From: Notamacropus eugenii | Taxonomy: Eukaryota; Chordata; Mammalia; Diprotodontia; Macropodidae | Direction: 5' to 3' | NCBI RefSeq assembly: GCF_028372415.1 | Contig: NC_092872.1 | Span: 88,324,613-88,388,612, forward strand | Length of the DNA stretch: 64,000 bases | In this document: piece after piece, positions 1-10,539 of the stretch | Numbering within the stretch: the first letter of the stretch is position 1 | Layout: the number at the start of each line of letters is the position of its first letter | Translations under genes and position numbers: made by a program | Notes under the pieces: model-generated | Seen by the model: the letters and a program-made list of their open reading frames with translations, nothing else | Told to the model about the DNA's origin: nothing | Database searches by the model: none

Positions 1-462
1 GGGTGACTGGTTTAACTGCTGATTTTGAGCTGCCCCCCTTCCCGCTTATCCCTGCTACTTAATTTTCTATTGTCTAGACGAAATACCATGGTATTTATTC
101 TATGGCACCTTTCTGATTAACTAGTAGAACAGGGACTGACCCCCATAACCTGTGGGAATTCTAGAATGAGTGGAATGTGTAGGGATTTTTTCATTCAAAG
201 GATGTGCTTATCTTTGTCCATTTTGCTGAATATTTCCATATGGTTTTCTATTAATTTGTAATTCTAATATCAATGAATAAGAATATCTGTTTTATGCAGA
301 ATAGCCAGCATTTAATTTCAATGTTTTTAATTGATGAATATGTGGTGATACCTCAAGTTTGTTTTAATTTACTTGTCTTTGATTTTTGGTGAAGTTGACT
401 GCGTGTTTTTCAAATGATTACTACTAGCAAACTGTGTTTCTTCTGAAAAATCTCTTTTCAAT
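1..462. other. Unassigned AT-rich DNA
   Basis: I see no gene, RNA or recognisable repeat here. Confidence 0.4.
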
Positions 463-575
463 GAGGGAGTTAGGAAGGAGGGAGAGAATTTGGAACTCAA
501 TTTTAAAAATGAATGTTGAAAATTGTTTTTGCATGTAATTGGGGAAAAATGAAATATTAAATTTTATATATATAT
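463..575 (+). mobile_element. L1/HAL1 3' end fragment
   Basis: A purine-rich stretch (ggaaggagggagagaatttgg) is followed by 'gaatgttgaaaattgttttt' and 'gcatgtaattgggg', then an A/T-rich end. The same order occurs on the minus strand of the HAL1 3' UTR near 13630-13710, so this is the 3' tail of that LINE family. It is the only copy in the window on the plus strand. Nothing of its ORFs remains. Confidence 0.65.
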
Positions 576-1784
576 GAAAAGAAAACTCTCTATATTGGTT
601 AGCAATTTCTTTCTGTACGAATCACAAAATTCAAATATAAAAGGCAACAACAAGTTGAGTGACCAAAGGAAAAATGTATATGAACTTCAGAGGCTAAAAA
701 TTAACCATTAAACCAAATTCTCCCCATGTTACCTCAGCTTGATATTAATGTGCATTTGTGATATATGAGGTGAGTCAAATCAATACCCAAGCAGGGAAAC
801 AAATTAGCAATAAGCGGTTCTAAGTCCAGCCAAGCGTGTAAAGCTCTCTGATGAAACAGAAATGAAAGATTTCCTTATTTGTCTGGATATGTCCCAAAGA
901 GTATCTAAATGCTCCCAAAGGTTAACTCCAGAGTAAAAACCCATAGCAATTGTGATACTGGGAGAATTTTTATTAGATAATGTTAATAGGGTTTTTAAAA
1001 AGTATTTCCTGGTTCCTATTAGATCCATGCTGGGAAAATAATGAAAAATCCTGTAAAAATGTATCTCAAAATTAATGGAAAATAATATTGGAGAGAAGTT
1101 TTCCAGTAAAGAAATGCTCAAATTCCTTCTATTGTAAGTGTCCACTGTATTTGTCTAATTTCCGTAATTTGGGTAATTAATATAACTTGGTATTGATAGT
1201 AAAATGGAGAGTTCACACAATCAGTAGTCTGTTTGTCGAGGAAAGAGATGGATCAAATTTGAAAGAATTCACTTAGACTTTCTCTTAGCCAAAGGGAGTT
1301 TTACTGACACAAAAGCAGCAGGGCTGAGATTTAGCAAGGGGATAGACAAAATCAGGGATATAGGTAAAGGATCAAATGTATATAGGATGATGTTAAGATT
1401 TCCTGATGGTGTTGGAGTAAGTCTTGCATGATAAAGACACAGGATGAGGATGATGAATGACACAAGATAAAGGAGACCAGGAAATCTCATGCCCCAGGAT
1501 GGGGAAGGGTGCTAGGAATTTTGTGGTCCAGGATAAGGGGAAGTTTTGTGGTAAGGGGAGACTTTAGGGCACTTTCAGGTTAGAAAATAAACCAGGAGCT
1601 TCACAAAAATCAATCTTTAATATTATTTTTAACTCTTAGGACACTGTTTGTATCTACATCATATTCACTTCTTAATTCAGGGAATTTAGTCACAAGGTTT
1701 TTAGCGTGAAGTAAAAGTACAGGTAAACCCATATGAAAGGAATGAAGGAAGAAGAGAAGGAAGGAAACAAGGAAACAAATACTG
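576..1784. other. Unassigned stretch
   Basis: No convincing gene. Open frames of 64-113 codons on the minus strand have no recognisable motif. A purine-rich GGAA/GAAG run lies at about 1735-1775. Confidence 0.4.
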
Positions 1785-2010
1785 ATTAACTGCCTACAAG
1801 GCAATGGACTAAATGCTTTACAAGTGCATTATTTCATTTGATCTTCACAACAACAATGAGAAGTGGGTGCTATTAATTATGCTCTTTTTACGGTTGAGAA
1901 AACTGAGGCAGACAAAGGTTAAGTGACTTGTCAAGGAAAGGTCACATAGCTCTTAAAAGTCTGAGGTTACATTCAAATTCAGGTCTTCTTGACTCCAGGC
2001 CCTTAATGTA
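1785..2010 (-). repeat. MIR-type CORE-SINE
   Basis: It reads as the reverse complement of the MIR core: 'gagaaaactgaggcagacaa', 'ggttaagtgacttgtcaagg', then the tRNA-related 'ttcaaattcaggtcttcttg'. The 'catttgatcttcacaacaac' arm at the left is the 3' part of the SINE. Divergence from the remembered consensus is high, so the copy is old. Confidence 0.8.
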
Positions 2011-2059
2011 CATGGAATATATGCATTTACATATTGGCTTGTTGTAGCAGGTATAGACT

Positions 2060-2258
2060 GGTGGTGTCAAATAGAAATGGGGTGGTTAAACTGTATATAT
2101 GGATCCTTCTGAGAATGTATTGACTTAGAAAAACTGCAAGTGAACAATATCGATGTTCTTTGTGTTTAATTTATTTTGTTACATATTTCCTGATTACATT
2201 TTAATCCGGTTTGGGTTGCATTCATGGGCCACATGTCCACCTTATTTGACATCTTGCC
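2060..2258. mobile_element. hAT-like non-autonomous DNA transposon relic
   Basis: The left end 'ggtgtcaaatagaaatgg' and the reverse complement of the right end ('gatgtcaaataaggtgg') form imperfect inverted termini. The interior includes 'atattgacttagaaaaactg' and 'cctgattacattttaatccg', which I associate with a dispersed hAT-type element of marsupials. No transposase frame is present. Confidence 0.5.
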
Positions 2259-2444
2259 TTTTAGACATGACTTTAGACTCTTTTCATGAGCTGAAGGGAA
2301 GAGAATGGGGATTACATAGGTAGTGATTTGATTTGCCTAGGTTTTAAAACGATCAAACTAACCACAGCTGCTAGCAATGCTAAATTATAGGGTTATGGGA
2401 TAATGTGTTTAGAACCAAAATGCAATTTAGATGTCATTTAGTTC

Positions 2445-2583
2445 AGGTCTGATGGCTGATTATGGCATGCTAAAGGATTTTGGGCAGTCTACAAATAATA
2501 TGGAGGATGCATTTTCCACAGGCCGCCCTAAATCCTTTGGTGTACTGCAAGTGACCCATAGGCTACAAATTGTGCAGGCCTGA
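2445..2583. mobile_element. hAT-type MITE with 8-bp target duplication
   Basis: The ends 'aggtctg' and 'caggcct' are inverted. The flanks 'tttagttc' (2437-2444) and 'tctagttc' (2584-2591) match at 7 of 8 positions, the duplication length expected of hAT insertions. The inner arms 'aaaggattttgggcag' and the complement of 'ggccgccctaaatccttt' also pair. About 139 bp, with no coding content. Confidence 0.55.
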
Positions 2584-2591
2584 TCTAGTTC

Positions 2592-3006
2592 AGCTCTTTC
2601 ATTTCAAATATGGTCAGTAAGGATTCAACCTGGCTTTTGTGCCAATTAGAACTTGGAAAGAAATATTCCCCTGGTACTAAGATCTGCATTTGTGCCCAAT
2701 GGGAAGTCTAAGGATAACTTGTATGAATAAGACATTGTCTTCTCCCAGTGGATTTAGGGAAAGTGAAAAAGTTCCAGTGAAGTTGAGAAGACAGAGACAG
2801 AAGTCCCATATTGCCTACCCTAAGTACTTATATTCAAAGTGAAAACTCACTCAGTCCTTTAGACACCATATATTTATAGGATAGCAGATATTTGGTGAGT
2901 TAGAAATACATCTAGGAGACCCAAATCTGGAGGACTGACTGGAGTTTTCTAAGTAGGTACTTTAGTAATGTGTTGGCATAGCCTGAAATGGTTGGTTATG
3001 GATATG
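2592..3006. other. Unassigned stretch
   Basis: Nothing recognisable lies between the hAT MITE and the SINE. Confidence 0.35.
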
Positions 3007-3016
3007 AGTCCAGTGG

Positions 3017-3331
3017 TGTATTCGTCCTTCGTCCCCAAAGAAGACCATGCCATCAGAGAAATAATGACGTGACTTGCACTTCAGTTTGTTTTGAGTGAGG
3101 GAGGGCTGTGCAGGTCACCAACCTCATTTCTCCTCCAGAGCCACCAGAATCCAGTGAGCAGATATTCATCAGGATGACTGGAGATGACCCAGCATGAGGC
3201 AGTTGGGGTTAAGCGACTTGCCCAAGGTCACACAGCTAGTGAATGTCAAGTGTCTGGTGTGAGATTTGAACTCAGGTCCTCCTGACTCCTGCACTACTGC
3301 TCTATCCACTGCACCACCTAGCTGCCCCAGA
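3017..3331 (-). mobile_element. Marsupial tRNA-headed SINE, complete, with TSD
   Basis: Read on the minus strand it starts 'ggggcagctaggtggtgcag', where the A-box-like part lies, and continues with a B-box-like 'gagttcaaatctc'. The MIR-like core 'gtgtgaccttgggcaag' follows, then a long tail with 'agaccatgccatcagagaaa' in the complementary strand. It ends without a poly(A) run. The flanking direct repeat 'agtccagtgg' lies at 3007-3016 and 3332-3341. Sister copies are at 10120-10434, 24596-24742 and 62441-62752. Confidence 0.9.
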
Positions 3332-3341
3332 AGTCCAGTGG

Positions 3342-3714
3342 AGGAATGAAAGAAAGAGTCCTGGCCTTGAGGCACTTTGCCTCATCTAGGAGTTGCCAGC
3401 TGTTCTTTCCTTTTGAAAGTGTGGAACCAGAGAATTAATTGGATGACATTAGTTTCTCCATAAAACTTTGATTTTAAAAGCAACAAGACTTTCAGAGACT
3501 GTATCATTCCTAACTTTCTGGATTTTTCTACCTCTCCTCTTAATAGTCTTGTCACCATGAAGATGCCTCTGCCCCTGTGGCCCCCTCCTCCAAATGGTGA
3601 TTACCTTCCTAGGGACTCCTTTAAAAAAGGAAGTGACTAGGCTATTTAAACCAGTACTCCTCCCCTCAGCTTTCCACTTTTCTTCTATGTGCAGTCTCCC
3701 CCCAACCACAGTCA
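3342..3714. other. Unassigned stretch
   Basis: A minus-strand open frame of 117 codons crosses this stretch and the L2 end beside it. It has no recognisable motif and is not supported as a gene. Confidence 0.4.
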
Positions 3715-3825
3715 CCATATAAATGTAAGCTCCTTGAGAACAGGGACTATTTTTTTCTTTTGTTTCCAATGCTTTGCGTAGTACCCAACATATAGAAAGC
3801 ACTTAAATAAATTCTATCAATCTGT
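3715..3825 (+). repeat. L2 3' end
   Basis: The L2 tail motifs 'aagctccttgagaacaggga' and 'agaaagcacttaaataaatt' are in the expected order and spacing. Confidence 0.7.
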
Positions 3826-3834
3826 CATCATTAT

Positions 3835-3945
3835 CTTCCTTCCTTCCTTCTTTCTTTGTTTCCTTCCTTACCTTTTTCCTTCCTTCCCTTCTTCCTTCCT
3901 TCCTTCCTTCCTTCCTTCCTTCCTTCCTTCTTTCCTTTTTTTCCA
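3835..3945. repeat. (CTTC)n microsatellite
   Basis: Interrupted CTTC/CCTT repeats form a polypyrimidine tract of about 110 bases. Confidence 0.95.
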
Positions 3946-4564
3946 TCATCTGTTCTAAACTGATGACTCTCCTTCACAAAAACAGTTTTCTTTTAGACAG
4001 TGACTTTCATATAGTCCTTATTACTCCTCAGATTAATGTCTTCTATAATCTGCGAAGCAGCCCATGGTGCATATCAGTGAGCAGCAGATGAATTAAATTA
4101 AATTATCTGTTTACAATAAAGACATTTGAGGACTCCTGGTATACTATGTCAGCAAGATATGAATGTAAACTCTTTGAGAAGGGCAATCACTGTGTTTTAT
4201 AAAAAATGAAATTTTAGCGATGACTGTCACTTGGCTAAATCTTGGCCAGTGCTTACTAAATGGGATATTTCCAAATCATAGAATCTTTTTAAGGCAGTCT
4301 AGGGATACTTATAATTGAAATAATATAGAATCATTGAGTCTGAGCCATTAATGGCTTGAGAGTGAATCACATGAATTCTTTATTGGGGAGAGGAATTTCT
4401 GGGTCCAGAGTTCTTGACCCCAGTCTTGGAGAAGCAGTGGTATAAACTTTGAACCATTCAGCAGCTATGAAGACTGGAACCATGCGATGTGAGTGGTAGG
4501 AGTTCTTCTGAGCCCCAGAATCCTGGATAAAGAAGGAAGTTTCTGGGCAATATCATCATGAAAT
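3946..4564. other. Unassigned stretch
   Basis: A short L2-like phrase ('gtaaactctttgagaagg') occurs near 4160. Otherwise nothing is recognised. Confidence 0.35.
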
Positions 4565-4930
4565 CCAATCTCCTGGTCAGTTAGTCAACATACATATATT
4601 GAGCACCTACTATGTGATAGGTACTGTACTGGGGACACAGAGAGACCTCCAGGTGATCACAGTCTAATGGAAAAGATCCATAAATAACTAGGTACCTATA
4701 AGATGTATATAGAGTAGATAGAAGGCAATTTGAGAAAGGAAAGCATTAGTTCCTGAAGAGATCAGGAAAGACTTCCTGTAGAAGGTGGGATTTGAATTTT
4801 GTTTAGAAGGAATCCAGTGGAACTATTAAGCAGAGGTGAGGAGGAGAGCATTATAGTCATTACAGAGGGAACAGTCAAAATAAAGGCATAGAAATGACAA
4901 CTGGAGTATCATGCTTAAATGGAGAGTTAG
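4565..4930 (-). repeat. L2 LINE fragment
   Basis: 'ttgagcacctactatgtgat' is the complement of the L2 3' tail. It is followed by 'cacagtctaatggaaaag', 'gacttcctgtagaaggtggg' and 'gaggagagcattatagtcat', which track L2 inwards from its 3' end. The copy appears to resume at 5475 after about 545 bases of other sequence. Confidence 0.75.
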
Positions 4931-5474
4931 CACCACTGGTAATCTGGTCACTTCTTTACTCAAGTAATTGTCACATGATTTAGCATGAAGTAAAAATAAA
5001 GGTGTGAAGTATGTTTCAGGGACAGGGAATAGGGATCAGCCATATTTAGGTGGATGTTTTATTGTAGTAGGTAAGTTAGATGTTTATGGTAGGATCCTCC
5101 CCTCACCCCACCCCTCTCCTTACAAATTAGGCTAGGTTTTCCTTGGAAGGTATTAAGACGTTCTTCAAGATGTGAGGGGTTCAAAGAACTAAGTGTTAGA
5201 CTGTTGACATAACTTCATCTCTTAAGTACAAAGCAGCACCTGAGGGACTCTCAGATGTTTTACTGGTGAATCCGCATGGTAACACTGTTTAGCTGAATTA
5301 ATTCAAGGGATTCTCATTGCCCATCCTTGTTAAATACTCCTCTCCTTTCATGTCTAAGTAAATCTCATTTTACTAACTGATGAATGATGTAAGAGTGTTT
5401 CATTTATCTGTAATATTGAACCTAAAATACCAGAGGACTAGCCTGAGTCAAGCCTAGCTCAGAACAATGTCTTT
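4931..5474. repeat. Unassigned insert with a dispersed-repeat segment
   Basis: This lies between two parts of one minus-strand L2. The segment 5017-5115 ('cagggacagggaatagg' to 'ttagatgtttatggtagg') recurs in diverged form at 7593-7690, so at least part of it is a repeat. I cannot name the family. It could also be a part of a marsupial L2 variant, since both copies follow L2 sequence. Confidence 0.4.
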
Positions 5475-5600
5475 TAGGTTATAGCCAGTTGAGGGCTTTG
5501 ATTGTCTGGCTTAGCAATTTGGTTTTGAATTTCTAGACAAAAGGGAGCCTTGGAAAGTTTTTGAGCAGGGTTATGATGTGATAAAAGTGAAGGATCTTCC
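5475..5600 (-). repeat. L2 LINE fragment, continuation
   Basis: 'gagggctttgattgtctggc' and 'gagcagggttatgatgtga' correspond to the L2 interior in antisense and continue the copy begun at 4565. Confidence 0.65.
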
Positions 5601-5624
5601 CTCTTAAAATTACTTAATATAGTT

Positions 5625-5790
5625 GTGTAAATATTTGTATTTACTTACTTGTATACATGTTATATTCCACTCCACGACCTAGTAAACATAAGCTCTTTGA
5701 GAGCAAATGTTGTTTGGTTTTTATCTACCATAATACCTTGCGCAGAGGAGATATTTAATGAACGACTGTTGAATTGAACTGTGTTGAACT
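5625..5790 (+). repeat. L2 3' end
   Basis: 'aagctctttgagagcaaatg' is followed by 'accttgcgcagaggagat' and a 'tgttgaattgaactg' tail. Confidence 0.7.
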
Positions 5791-7204
5791 GAATCTCTGG
5801 TCTATTTTGCAAGGATCGGATGGAAGGCCTGTCTTGAAGGTAAAGGGATGAACATAGTGATATTTGAATCTATTTCTAATCTTAGAATCCTAAGAGTCTT
5901 TCCTTTCTGTCATGGAAGTTCTTCAATCTTATCCCTTATGTTCTTCAAGTCATTACTGGAATCTAGTAATAATGCAGGCAGTTATGGGAACTTCTCCCTT
6001 TTCTCTCTCCTAACTTTCCAATAAAAGAAATCTTGAAAATAACAAGTCAAAATTTGAATTCTTTAAGGAGTCACTGGATTACAGGATTATTCATTTAACA
6101 CTTTAAAAAGTTGCCAAGATCACTGGGGTGGGAGGTGGTGAATAGCCTTTTTCACTTGAGGATCTCAAAGAACTTTTAAATCACAAAATTATTAAGTTTG
6201 AGAAAACCCCAGCAGGGGAGAAATTGGGTGTTAATTAAGTTTTTCACGTTCTTGGCATTTTTCATTGTATTGAGGTCAAGTTCATCTCTTTGTAATCAGC
6301 TGAGAAAACACATATGTGTACATCAAAGTGGAAAATCTAGGAATATTATCAAATAACCATGTAGATGGCAATTAAGGTTGAGTGATTAAGTACTAATTAA
6401 TTAAACTGTCAGATTTTAATCAAGGAATTGATTGTTTTAGTATATAGTCTTGATGGTTTCACATTTTTCTAAAGATTCTGAAACCTTCCTTATAAAGATG
6501 AAAAAATTAATGTACCAACCTACAAATAACTAACTGTAATTCCTTATAAGCTGCATTTGCTGCAACATTGTTTTATGTCCAAATAAGCATATTTCAATCT
6601 ATTCCCTGATTGTTTTAAAGGTATCAAAGTTATTTTTCTCTAGCAAAAAATGGTACAACTTAGGGCAAGTCACACCACCTCTTTAGAAACCAGTTTCCTA
6701 ATTTTTAAAATGTGACAATTGGATAAAAGTTCTAGGGTCTATATTTTTTAGCTTTTAGTTTCTATAGTTTTTTGGTTCTGCAATTCTATGCATCTACTAA
6801 AAATTTTGATGGTAGTGTTTACCATCATAATATCTTTCTTATAGCAGTTTTATCCATTTCTTCCTCTGTGTTTAGAACTCTTATCAGTCTCTTAACTAAA
6901 GAATTCAAGTTGGTCTGAATCCAGATGAAACATGCAGCATGGTGCTGAGTTAGAAAGGAGTTGGACCAAGCATCAAAGAAATCCAGAAGAGAAAGAAACT
7001 CTTAGACTTCACTACTATTTAATTTTGATCAAGGACCTTGGAACAAAGACCTTTGACCAAGGACCTTGGAATCATTCCAGGAGGAGACAGTCAATAACAA
7101 TGAACTCCACAACCTTGTCTACCAGTAGAATTGTAGATAAATCACATATAAAAAATCCTTCAGCTGCCATCAAAAACTTTTGTAGATACTTGGGGAAAGG
7201 ATAA
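5791..7204. other. Unassigned stretch
   Basis: No gene or clear repeat. A short local duplication of 'gaccaaggaccttggaa' lies at about 7028-7072. A 90-codon plus-strand frame at 6932-7204 has no known motif. Confidence 0.4.
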
Positions 7205-7330
7205 CTGTTTTCAGATATTTGAAGGGCTGTCATGAGGAAGTCAATTGGTTCTGTGTGGTTCCAGAGAGGAGAGAAATTAACTTTATATTCAAGGTCCTTC
7301 CTGCAATCTTCCTGGCAGAACAAAACAAAG
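7205..7330 (+). repeat. CR1/L3 LINE 3' fragment
   Basis: 'agatatttgaagggctgtca' followed by 'ggaagtcaattggttctgtg' and 'ggttccagagaggagag' matches the remembered mammalian CR1/L3 3' segment. Confidence 0.65.
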
Positions 7331-7479
7331 TAAAATCAAAGAACCTCCTCATCCCTTAAAGTCAATATATGGAAAAGATAACCCAAGGAAGTATGAACCA
7401 GAAGGAGAAAGAGATCTGTGTAAACTGGAATATGTGTGTGTGTGTGTATCATTCAGGTAAAACTTCACAAAAGAGGTGG

Positions 7480-7590
7480 GGGTCTAACCTGGACCTTAGA
7501 GGAAAGGCAGGATTCAGATAAGTGAGGAGAATATACTATAGGTGAAGGTACAGGGAGATGGTGTGGATGCAGAATGTGCAAAGCATGTTT
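7480..7590 (-). repeat. L2 LINE fragment
   Basis: 'acctggaccttagaggaaag' and 'gcagaatgtgcaaagcatg' are antisense L2 interior motifs. Confidence 0.5.
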
Positions 7591-7592
7591 AC

Positions 7593-7690
7593 AGGGACAG
7601 TGAATTTAGGTGGTTTAGGCAAATGTTTCATATAGGAGATAAGGTTAGATGCATACGGTAAGAGCACCCCTCAGCACAACCGAGCCTTTT
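7593..7690. repeat. Dispersed repeat of unknown family (second copy)
   Basis: It shares the opening 'cagggaca', then 'ttaggtgg' and 'ttagatg', then an A/C-rich 'cacccctca' region, with 5017-5115, in the same order and orientation. Confidence 0.45.
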
Positions 7691-7734
7691 TCCTTTAAAT
7701 CTCTTAACAATAATAAAATAATAATGATAAAAAC

Positions 7735-7975
7735 TAATATTTGTATAACGCTTACCATATACCAGGCTGTGCTAAATGTATTACAAGTTTCTCATTTGAT
7801 CCTTGCAACAAGGTAGGTGATATTATTATCCCCACTTTGCAAATGAAGAAATTGAGGCGAACAGAGGTTAAGTTTCTTATCCAGGGTCATACCCATAGCT
7901 AGTAAGTACCTGAGGCTGAATTGGAACTCAGAGCTTCTTGACTTCAAGCTTGACATTCTATTCCATATAGCTGCC
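7735..7975 (-). repeat. CORE-SINE with tRNA head
   Basis: The minus strand carries a recognisable head ('gcagctatatggaatagaat'), the core around 7850-7900, and the 'ttgatccttgcaacaagg' 3' region in complement. Nearly full length. Confidence 0.8.
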
Positions 7976-8320
7976 ACTGTCTGGCATTGAAGGTAAGTGG
8001 ACTAACCGAACTCTGGCTGGCTAGGAAATGAAAGTGCCAAATGCACTGGAAAAAGATATAGAATGAGGCTAGGTGGACAGTGAAGGAGAGGTGGTTCAAG
8101 GACAAGAGGAATGTCAAAAAAAAGGTCTTTCTTCATGCTGGTCTCTGTCTTTCATTTTTTCCCTATTGCTTTATTAGTGGAGAATAAGCAGTGTGGAGCA
8201 AGTGGAGTTGTAGATTGCCAAGTTGTGGAATACATGACATGGAAATCCCTCATAGGATAGAATTAGAGGTCCTAGTCATTGACAGAATGAGGAAAAATGG
8301 TCAGAAGAAGAGTCAGTGCC

Positions 8321-8450
8321 CTAGGGCAAGGGTGGGGAACCCGCAGCCTTGAGGTCACAGGTGACCCGAGCATTAAGTCAAAGGGCTGCACTTGAGGACC
8401 TAGAGCACCACATGTGGCCTCTAGACTGCAGGTTCCCACACCTGCCCTAG
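8321..8450. mobile_element. hAT-type MITE
   Basis: The left end 'ctagggcaagggtggggaac' pairs with the complement of the right end 'gttcccacacctgccctag'. The interior has 'gcagccttgaggtcacaggt' and 'cacatgtggcctctagac', inverted to each other. Length 130 bp. I could not find a clean 8-bp duplication. Confidence 0.65.
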
Positions 8451-8524
8451 GCACCAAGTTTCACCTTGACTGATACCTTGACCTTTAAGATCACTATCTG
8501 AGGAAATCATAAACTCTCTTTTTG

Positions 8525-8767
8525 CATGTTTTGCGGAAGCCACAGACAACACATGAAGGCTAGAAGATGGCACAGAAAACCTTGAGAAACTCAGAAATGC
8601 ATAAAATATGTGTATAGCATTGTATAATATAAGCATAATTCTATCTTTTAATACCATAATAATTCAGACTTCTTTGGCATGATGGAAAGGCCCCAAAATT
8701 TTATATGGATTTTCCAGATTGCAGGGGCATGTTCTCCTAACCCCCATGATGTGGAAGGGGTAACTGT
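8525..8767 (+). mobile_element. Tigger/pogo-like DNA transposon relic
   Basis: It ends with 'gatgtggaaggggtaactg', resembling a Tigger-type terminus in reverse. The preceding 'ggattttccagattgcaggg' and 'cagacttctttggc' recur in the same order at 17705-17937. The left terminus is missing. The family name is a judgement from remembered Tigger ends. Confidence 0.5.
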
Positions 8768-8860
8768 CCTTGAGAGCAGGAACTGTGTCTTGTAGATTGC
8801 CTTCTACTTTGTCTTGTTCTTCATAAATAAATGTCTTAAAGTTTTGATGAATGACTGAAT
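8768..8860 (+). repeat. L2 3' end
   Basis: 'ccttgagagcaggaactgtg' and a 'tgatgaatgactgaataaa' tail directly follow the Tigger-like relic. Confidence 0.65.
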
Positions 8861-9539
8861 AAAACGAAAGCAACTATGTGAAAATTCTTCAAGAAAGGTC
8901 TGGGTACTGTGGAAATGTGAAGCATCATCATTATTGCCTGTATTCCTGATATGATCAAGGCGCAGATGAGGACAGCCATTGATGTACTCAAATAGTGTGG
9001 CTTTTTTTCTACTTTGTTGTTTCTGGATTCAAAATGTTTAACTTTGATGGTCCATCATTATAGGAAATGTAAACCTGCCAAATGGAAGCATGGAGGAACT
9101 TGCTGTGTTTGGATCATCATTTCCTGGGGATAAACACCTTGAGTGAATCTTTACTGACCTTGTCTGTACTGGTTGACTAATTTGCTTTGTAGGCAGGATA
9201 TGAAATGAATGTTGATTGCTTGCCAGAAGAGGGTGGCTCCTTACCTATGGAGATTAATTAGACATCTTACATCATCTTAGTAGCATGAAGAATTCAGCTC
9301 TCTTGAGGAAAATCATATAACATTCAACTAACCACTGAATATTTTTTTAATGCCTGTTACATGCCTAGCGCTGTTCTGGGTGCATCATGGGACATTAAAA
9401 ATCATAGGGCATCATTATGCTTCTTTATCTGTAATTGGTTCAGTGGATGAGATTAACCATGGGAAAACAACAAAAATAACCACTGAATAATATACTATTG
9501 GTTTTATTAAATTTACAGATGTCAGAAAACTGGGAAGAA
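8861..9539. other. Unassigned stretch
   Basis: Nothing recognised on either strand. Confidence 0.35.
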
Positions 9540-9955
9540 TCCTTCAACACATTCAATAAATAAACATTTATCAAGTACTGGTTACATTCAAGGTACTGAA
9601 GGCCCTGAGGACATAAAGAAAAAATGAAATATAGTCCCTGTTCCCCTGAAACTTACATTTCAGGGGTACAAGGAATGTATGCAAAGAGACTTGAGAAAAG
9701 CAAGAACACTAGCATTTAGGGGCACCAAGAAAGTGCTCCTGTTTTTGGTGGCAACTGAGTTGCTTACTTAAGAAGAAAGGTAAGGAGTTTAGGAAGACAG
9801 AGGTATGAAGGAAGTACGTTAAAGGTAGAGAGCATAAGCTGTGTATAAGCACAGAAGTAGGAAATTGAATAACAGCAAATTTTTTTGAATTTGAAGAATA
9901 GCAAATAGGCCAATAAAGTGTAAGAAGAAGAATCATGAAATTCAATCTAGAAATG
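9540..9955 (-). repeat. L2 LINE fragment
   Basis: 'aataaacatttatcaagtac' starts the antisense L2. 'ggccctgaggacataaag', 'ccctgaaacttacattt' and a diverged interior follow. The 7SL pseudogene begins where this L2 stops. Confidence 0.65.
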
Positions 9956-10530
9956 GCCTGGTGTGGTGCTACATACATGTAATGCCTGCTGCTGGGGAGG
10001 AGGTCTCTTGCAGATCCTTTGAACTCTGGAATTGTGAGCTGCAGTGGGCTAAGGTAATTAGGTGTCTTCACTAAATACAGCATTAATATGGTGAGCCCAG
10101 GGAATGGGGGCCTTCAAGTGTATGTGTTTGTCCTTCATTGCCGAAGAAGATCATGCCATCAGAGAAATAATGACATGACTTGCACTTGACTTTGTTTTGA
10201 GTGAGGGAGGGCTGTGCAGGTCACCAGCCTCACTTCTCCCCCAGAGCCATCTGAATCCAGTGACCAGATATTCATCAGGATGACTGGAGATGACCCAGGA
10301 TGAGGCAATTGGGGTTAAGTGACTTGCCCAGGGTCACACAGCTAGTGAGTGTCAAATGTCTGAAGTGAGATTTGAACTCAGATCCTCCTGACTCCTGCAC
10401 TGGTGCTCTATCCACTGCACCACCTAGCTGCTGTGGGCCTTCAGGTAGCTTAAGAAGGAATGAACCAGCCCAAGTTGGAAAACAACAGATCAAAGTATCC
10501 ATACATAGCCCCTACATTTAAGACTTGTAG
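9956..10530 (+). pseudogene. RN7SL: 7SL (SRP) RNA pseudogene, split by a SINE
   Basis: The parent is the RNA of the signal recognition particle. The 5' Alu-domain start 'gcctggtgtggtgctacata' is followed by 'catgtaatgcctgctgctgg', 'gagctgcagtgggctaag' and 'ggtgtcttcactaaatacag'. The S-domain phrase 'cattaatatggtgagccc' comes next. After the SINE (10120-10434) it resumes with 'gaatgaaccagcccaagttg' and 'ggaaaacaacagatcaaagt'. These match human 7SL in order by memory. The presence of the S domain excludes an Alu or B1 SINE. The 3' part after about 10495 is deleted and diverged. Many base changes make it non-functional, and the insertion interrupts helix 5-8 territory. Confidence 0.85.
10120..10434 (-). 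mobile_element. Marsupial tRNA-headed SINE inside the 7SL pseudogene
   Basis: It belongs to the same family as 3017-3331. The target duplication is 'gggccttcaagt' (10108-10119) and 'gggccttcaggt' (10435-10446). Both copies are themselves 7SL sequence, which fixes the order of events: 7SL first, SINE later. Confidence 0.9.
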
Positions 10531-10539
10531 AGATAAGAA

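Noticed and set aside
3321-3328. SINE heads with A- and B-box-like motifs as tRNA genes (here and in the other tRNA-headed SINEs)
   Set aside because: The heads are part of SINEs with CORE and tail regions, and they cannot fold as an intact tRNA over the full length.
9956-10119. An Alu or B1-type SINE at this place
   Set aside because: The S-domain sequence of 7SL continues on both sides of the inserted tRNA-SINE, which Alu and B1 lack.
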